Program-made: the position numbers and the translations under genes
Shown here: positions 60,203 to 64,000 of the stretch, piece by piece
How positions within the stretch are numbered: the stretch's first letter is position 1
How the letters are laid out: every line of letters begins with the position of its first letter
Assembly (NCBI GenBank): GCA_023205875.1
Contig: CP060757.1
Location: forward strand, 868,001 to 932,000
From: Chloropicon primus
Lineage: Eukaryota; Chlorophyta; Chloropicophyceae; Chloropicales; Chloropicaceae
DNA: 64,000 bases
Direction of reading: 5' to 3'
The notes under the pieces: generated by a model
Database searches by the model: none
What the model was told of the DNA's origin: nothing
What the model saw: only the letters and a program-made list of their open reading frames with translations

Positions 60203-61726
60203 CTAAAAGTCGAGCATCATCGGTGTCGGCGCTTCATTCTTCTTCTGAGATCGATCATGGAACTCCGTGTACAGCACTTCGTTCGCTTTGGGGGTCTTGA
60301 AACCGCCCAACCATTCTTCGATCTGACTCGTGTTCGGGTTGCCTCTCGGGTGCCTCCGGGCCACTTCACTGTCGTGGTACAATTGCTCGAGCTGCCTCAG
60401 AATTTCCTTCCTGTCTATCACTCTCCTTCCCATTTCGTCCACCTGGTCGTCGTCTTTCATCTGCCCGCCCCCGTTGAGGCAGCCCGAGGGGCACGCCATA
60501 ATCTCCACAAAGTGGTAGGTCATCTTCTTCTGCTTGATCCTCCTGATGATGTTCTGGATGTTCCTGAAGCCGTAAGCCAGGGCAAAGTGCAGGATGACGC
60601 GGCCATCTTCGCCCTGCAAACTGATTTCCTGAAAGTCTTGGTTTCTGATCACTTTCAACGGCAGCGGCTTGTCTGGCTCGAACACTGCCTGGCCTCTCAG
60701 CCTCCCGACGCACTCCCTGAAGACGAACTCCAGGTAGCCTCCCGACGACCCGAAGTTCGAGAACTGCGCTTGCTGTGTGCCCGGACCCTGCAGGATGTCG
60801 TCGAAGGGCAAGGCGGGGCAGGTCTGCTCGGCAAAGGATTTCATCTTCAGCAGATTGTGAAACTCAGTCGTGGCCAGCACGCAGTCCAAGTCTGCGAATT
60901 CCCCAGACTTCAAGTCCTCCCTCAACGCCTCCAGCTTCTTGTCGAAGCACGGGGAGATGAAGCAGTGGTAGATCGACCCGGCGTCCACGCCCAACTTGGA
61001 CGGCAGGAGCTTCTTTGTCAGACTTCCCAGCGTGGCTATTGCGCTCCTCGCCTTGCTCATGTAGGGCAGGACGACCTCCCCGTGCGTCTTCTCGGCGTAC
61101 AGGACCCAGCCCGGGCACTCCGACGTCAGGAGTGGGAGGGAAAACCCTTGCCCGACCCCCCCCCTCCCGCTGGTGTACTTGTCCCAGAACTCCTCCAGGG
61201 TCGCCAGGAGGGCCACGTCGCGCCCTGTGTTGTCCTCGAGGACGAAGTCCGCTCCCAGTGACTTGAGGAACCCCGTCAGCCTCATCGTCATCTCCAGGGG
61301 GCTCAGGCCGTAGTGCGAGGCGAGGGACGTCCGGCTCGCTTGGCTTATGGTCACAACGACCACCCTGTCGCTCTCCGCCTTCGCCTCCAGCACCCTAAGA
61401 AACTCCTCCGTGGACTGCTGCTCCAGCAGGACGGTCTCCGCGCTCGTGACGCACCCACTGCATGCCAGACAGTCGTTCAAGCTGATTTTGACGGGATCCT
61501 CCCCCGCTTTCGACCCACCCGGCTTGGCGCCCTTCGGATTCGCCTTCGCCTGCCCCCTCCTCGCTCGGCTCTGGAGGCTCACTTCTCCCGTCTTCGCCTT
61601 CGCCTCGTCCTTTCCCGGCAACTCGGGCGTCCCCACGGCCACCACGCACGCCTGGCTCGGCGCGATGAAGTCGGAAACGTCCGCCAACCGCACCCCTCCG
61701 CTGAAGCTCGTCTCCACCGCCGACAT
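60203..61726 (-). CDS. NAR1: Cytosolic Fe-S assembly factor NAR1 (NARFL/CIAO3), Fe-hydrogenase-like
   Basis: 507 residues from the ATG at 61726; intronless. NAR1 bridges early and late CIA machinery, passing 4Fe-4S clusters to CIA targeting proteins. Cluster ligands are present: C27 (IAPSQACVV) with C86, C89, C92 (DCLACSGC), and the hydrogenase-like site Cys in TSECPGWVLYAEK, ISPCFDKKLEA and MACPSGCLNGGGQ. The last Cys that holds the 2Fe subcluster in true hydrogenases is not expected in NAR1. The conserved start FSGGVRLADVSDFIAPSQ resembles animal and plant NAR1. 78 bp separate it from divergent HCAR. Confidence 0.95.
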   Translation of the reverse strand: MSAVETSFSGGVRLADVSDFIAPSQACVVAVGTPELPGKDEAKAKTGEVSLQSRARRGQAKANPKGAKPGGSKAGEDPVKISLNDCLACSGCVTSAETVLLEQQSTEEFLRVLEAKAESDRVVVVTISQASRTSLASHYGLSPLEMTMRLTGFLKSLGADFVLEDNTGRDVALLATLEEFWDKYTSGRGGVGQGFSLPLLTSECPGWVLYAEKTHGEVVLPYMSKARSAIATLGSLTKKLLPSKLGVDAGSIYHCFISPCFDKKLEALREDLKSGEFADLDCVLATTEFHNLLKMKSFAEQTCPALPFDDILQGPGTQQAQFSNFGSSGGYLEFVFRECVGRLRGQAVFEPDKPLPLKVIRNQDFQEISLQGEDGRVILHFALAYGFRNIQNIIRRIKQKKMTYHFVEIMACPSGCLNGGGQMKDDDQVDEMGRRVIDRKEILRQLEQLYHDSEVARRHPRGNPNTSQIEEWLGGFKTPKANEVLYTEFHDRSQKKNEAPTPMMLDF

Positions 61727-61804
61727 GTCCCCTTTCCTGTCTCTCCAAGCGCCAAGCAGCCCTCGCTCGATCTCGATCTGCAGTTTGTGGAGTGAGTGAG
61801 GAAG

Positions 61805-63307
61805 ATGAAGCAAGGGAGGGGTGGTAACGCGGTGGCTTGCTCGTCCACGGCGTGTTCCCCTTCTTCAGGAAGGTGGAGGAGGGGTGGTAGCGCGGTGGCT
61901 TCTGCCTTGAAAAAGGGCGATGAAAGTGGTCTCGACCTTCGATTCAAGGAGCGTGTGAAGGGGATACCCCCGACGGAGGATGCCGTGTATCCGGCAGGGG
62001 ACATGTGCTCGAGATGCGGCCTGTGTGACACGTACTACGTGGCGAAGGTGAAGGAGGCTTGCGGCTTCATCGGGGACGGGATGTCGCGGATCGACCAGCT
62101 CGAGGAACAGGTGCACGGCAGGCAGAGGGACCTCGGGGAGGCGGATGAAGTCACCTTTGGGGTGCACGAGCACATGTCGTTCTGCAAGCTCACGCCTGGC
62201 GTGGAGGGCGCGCAGTGGACCGGCGTCGTCACGACCATCGCCGTCGAGATGTTGAGGGCCGGCATGGTCGAGGCGGTAGTGTGCGTCCAAAGCGACCCCG
62301 AAGACGAGTTGAAGCCGAAGCCATGCATCGCGATGACGGAAGAGGAGGTGATTGAGGCAAGGGGGGTGAAGCCTTCGCTCTCCCCGAACCTTGAGGTTCT
62401 GGCGGAGGTGGAGGCGCGTGGCATCAAGAAGCTCCTCTTCATCGGGGTGGGCTGCCAGGTCCAAGCCCTGAGGAGTGTCGAAAAGTACCTTGGCTTGGAC
62501 GAACTCTATGTGGTGGGCACCAACTGCACGGACAATGGCCCGAGGGAGGGCCTCGAGAAGTTCCTCCAAGTCACGAGCGCGAACCCGGATCAGGTCAAGC
62601 ACTACGAGTTCATGCAAGATTACCGCGTCCATATGATGTACAAGGACGGAGTGACTGTTGAGAAGGTGCCGTACTTTTGCCTCCCCGCGGACCAGCTCAC
62701 CGACGTCATAGCGACGTCCTGCTACTCGTGCTTTGACTACGTGAACTCCCTCGCCGACGTCGTGGTGGGCTACATGGGCGTCCCTTTCGAGGGGCCGGAC
62801 GTTCCCATGACCAAGCACTTCCAGTACGCGACGATCCGCAATGAGAAAGGCAGGGAAATCTGGGACCTTCTTCGAGGGACGGAGAGGTTGGTGGAGGAGC
62901 CCACCACCAGAGAGGGCGCGCGCCAGGACTTTGTGAAGCAGACCCTGGTGACGGACGACGACGTTCAACTGGGTCGGGCGAAGAGCAATCCGCTGCCGTT
63001 GTGGATCGGAAACATCCTGGCGGATGTCCTGGAGAAGATTGGACCAAAGGGACTCGAGTTCGCCGCCTACAGCCTGGACTACCACGTGCTGAGGAACTAC
63101 TTGCTGGTGTACAGGAGGCTGGGGAGGGAGAAAGCGTGGAGGCACCTGCCAGCCTACGCGAAGAAGATCATCGAGAGCGAGGATTACGAGGCCATCGTCG
63201 CCAAGCAGATTGCAAAGGGAGAAAAGGGGGAAGACTGGGATCTTCTCGATGAGATGGTGTCTGCGTTGCCGGGTGAGATCAGGGACCTTGTGAACAAGGT
63301 CCGCTGA
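61805..63307 (+). CDS. HCAR: 7-hydroxymethyl-chlorophyll a reductase-like (FrhB family flavo-Fe-S) protein
   Basis: 500 residues, intronless, with a Ser/Ala/Gly-rich N-terminus (1 to about 48) fitting a plastid transit peptide. Fe-S motif CSRCGLC (C68, C71, C74), then EACGFIGDGMSRI, GAQWTGVVTTIAVEML, VVCVQSDPED, GVKPSLSPNLEVLAEVE, FIGVGCQVQALRSVEKYL, GTNCTDNG, ATSCYSCFDYVNSLADVVVGYMG. This block order follows plant HCAR, which reduces 7-hydroxymethyl to methyl in the chlorophyll b-to-a cycle with ferredoxin. The same family contains the cyanobacterial-type 8-vinyl reductase (BciB), used in some prasinophytes; sequence alone cannot exclude that activity. Confidence 0.9.
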   Translation: MKQGRGGNAVACSSTACSPSSGRWRRGGSAVASALKKGDESGLDLRFKERVKGIPPTEDAVYPAGDMCSRCGLCDTYYVAKVKEACGFIGDGMSRIDQLEEQVHGRQRDLGEADEVTFGVHEHMSFCKLTPGVEGAQWTGVVTTIAVEMLRAGMVEAVVCVQSDPEDELKPKPCIAMTEEEVIEARGVKPSLSPNLEVLAEVEARGIKKLLFIGVGCQVQALRSVEKYLGLDELYVVGTNCTDNGPREGLEKFLQVTSANPDQVKHYEFMQDYRVHMMYKDGVTVEKVPYFCLPADQLTDVIATSCYSCFDYVNSLADVVVGYMGVPFEGPDVPMTKHFQYATIRNEKGREIWDLLRGTERLVEEPTTREGARQDFVKQTLVTDDDVQLGRAKSNPLPLWIGNILADVLEKIGPKGLEFAAYSLDYHVLRNYLLVYRRLGREKAWRHLPAYAKKIIESEDYEAIVAKQIAKGEKGEDWDLLDEMVSALPGEIRDLVNKVR

Positions 63308-63417
63308 TGGTGGTAGGCAACAAGGCGTGCAAGGCTCTCCTCCCTCTGAAAGCTAATAGATGGTATGTTTAGTTGTACAAAAGACGTTTAGATATCTTAT
63401 GATAGATTGTGCTATTC

Positions 63418-63422
63418 TTACA
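63418..63422 (-). terminator. TGTAA poly(A) signal, PEX10
   Basis: TTACA on the plus strand, 21 nt past the PEX10 stop, in the 135-bp gap to the convergent HCAR gene. Confidence 0.5.
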
Positions 63423-63442
63423 CGCAACGGACTTGGATCCCG

Positions 63443-64000
63443 TCAGATGTGGATATGGTGCATGCACACCAAGTCCCTCGTGTCTGCCCCCGACCTGCAG
63501 AGGGGGCATTCCTCCTTTTGGTTGCACCAGTGGAGTATGCAGGACCAACAGAACACGTGGCCGCATGGGGTTGAAGTTGGGAACTCCACGTTCGAGAGGC
63601 AGAGAGGGCACTTCGCTTCGTGTTCCAGCGCCGCGTCAGAGCTTTGGCTCGCTGGAGCTCGCTCCGACTTTTCCTTGTTGCTGAAAAACTTCAAGTTTCC
63701 CTCGCTGCCCCCTTGCCCATCACTCTCAAGGGACTCTGAAGCGGAGTGCCTCCTCTCCACGTACTTGACGAACTCTGCCAGGATCAGAAACCAGCCCAGA
63801 ATCCTGTAGTGAGGCTGCCTCTCGGTCTTGCTGATCTCGTCGTACGAGAAGAAGGAGACGCGGCTCAGCCTGTAGGCCAGCTGGGGGAACAAGCCGTTGA
63901 GGAAGAAAACGAGGAGGCAGCCCCGCTCTGCGGCCTGCAGAATTCCGAAGAGTGCTGAGGACAGCTCGTAAGAACTGAGCTGGGGCAGAAACCTCCCCCC
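63443..64000 (-). CDS. PEX10: Peroxisome biogenesis factor PEX10, C-terminal part (cut by window end)
   Basis: Partial: the frame is open to the window edge and the N-terminal part of the gene lies outside. About 185 residues are visible. A hydrophobic segment CLLVFFLNGLFPQLAYRLS and RILGWFLILAEFVKYVE match the PEX10 membrane region. The C-terminal RING is CPLCLSNVEFPTSTPCGHVFCW, then CILHWCNQKEECPLC, with the peroxin pattern CGHxFCW and W-C-ECPLC. PEX10 with PEX2 and PEX12 forms the peroxisomal E3 ligase retrotranslocating PEX5. First ATG not visible. Confidence 0.88.
   Translation of the reverse strand, partial: GGRFLPQLSSYELSSALFGILQAAERGCLLVFFLNGLFPQLAYRLSRVSFFSYDEISKTERQPHYRILGWFLILAEFVKYVERRHSASESLESDGQGGSEGNLKFFSNKEKSERAPASQSSDAALEHEAKCPLCLSNVEFPTSTPCGHVFCWSCILHWCNQKEECPLCRSGADTRDLVCMHHIHI

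Overview
The window is nuclear DNA of a compact, GC-rich unicellular eukaryote, most likely a green alga. A D1-processing protease (CtpA), a 7-hydroxymethyl-chlorophyll a reductase-like protein and a bacterial-type uS5 point to a plastid. An AP2-domain factor, a DUF1802 protein, a plant-type myosin with IQ and dilute domains, and TGTAA just after many stop codons (the chlorophyte poly(A) signal) point to the green lineage. A small prasinophyte- or Chloropicon-like alga is my guess; the sequence does not name the species. I see no transposon, virus-derived element, CRISPR array, rRNA or tRNA gene.

I model 36 protein genes. About 29 introns (70-346 nt) could be placed by eye. They are GT-AG, often contain (CT)n tracts, and nearly always carry CTGAC or CTAAC as a probable branch point. 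Most long genes (acetyl-CoA carboxylase, myosin, cyclic-nucleotide channel, CTU fusion, GRC3) have no intron. Several short genes are split just after the start codon, with first coding exons of 11-41 nt.

Layout: 1-5.5 kb has a single-domain globin, acyl-CoA dehydrogenase, a WD40 protein and COMMD3. 6-17 kb has an AP2 factor, a CocE-type hydrolase, CDT1, a small membrane protein, a small unknown protein, eRF1, a DeSI/PPPDE peptidase and RING1. 18-25 kb is a 2386-residue multidomain acetyl-CoA carboxylase. 25-35 kb has SLBP, AMMECR1, a TCAIM-like protein, a FOR20/CEP20-like protein, a repeat coiled-coil protein and BRF1. 35-48.6 kb has myosin, CtpA, a cyclic-nucleotide channel, a GPR107-like protein, a small coiled-coil protein and a two-pore channel. 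48.7-64 kb has eL24, eL30, GRC3, uS5, a CGI-58-like hydrolase, a DUF1802 protein, an unknown coiled-coil protein, a CTU2-CTU1 fusion, NAR1, HCAR and the C-terminal part of PEX10.

Gene orientation alternates strongly: 29 of 35 neighbouring pairs are on opposite strands, and the last 14 genes alternate without exception. Convergent pairs are only 32-238 bp apart and some divergent pairs share under 150 bp. There are no operons; the genes mix core information processing (CDT1, eRF1, BRF1, SLBP, GRC3, CTU, eL24, eL30), lipid metabolism, Fe-S assembly and plastid functions.

The most novel item is the single intronless ORF at 57603-60089. It joins a complete CTU2/NCS2-like half to a complete CTU1/NCS6-like half, so both subunits of the cytosolic tRNA wobble-uridine thiolase would be made as one protein.
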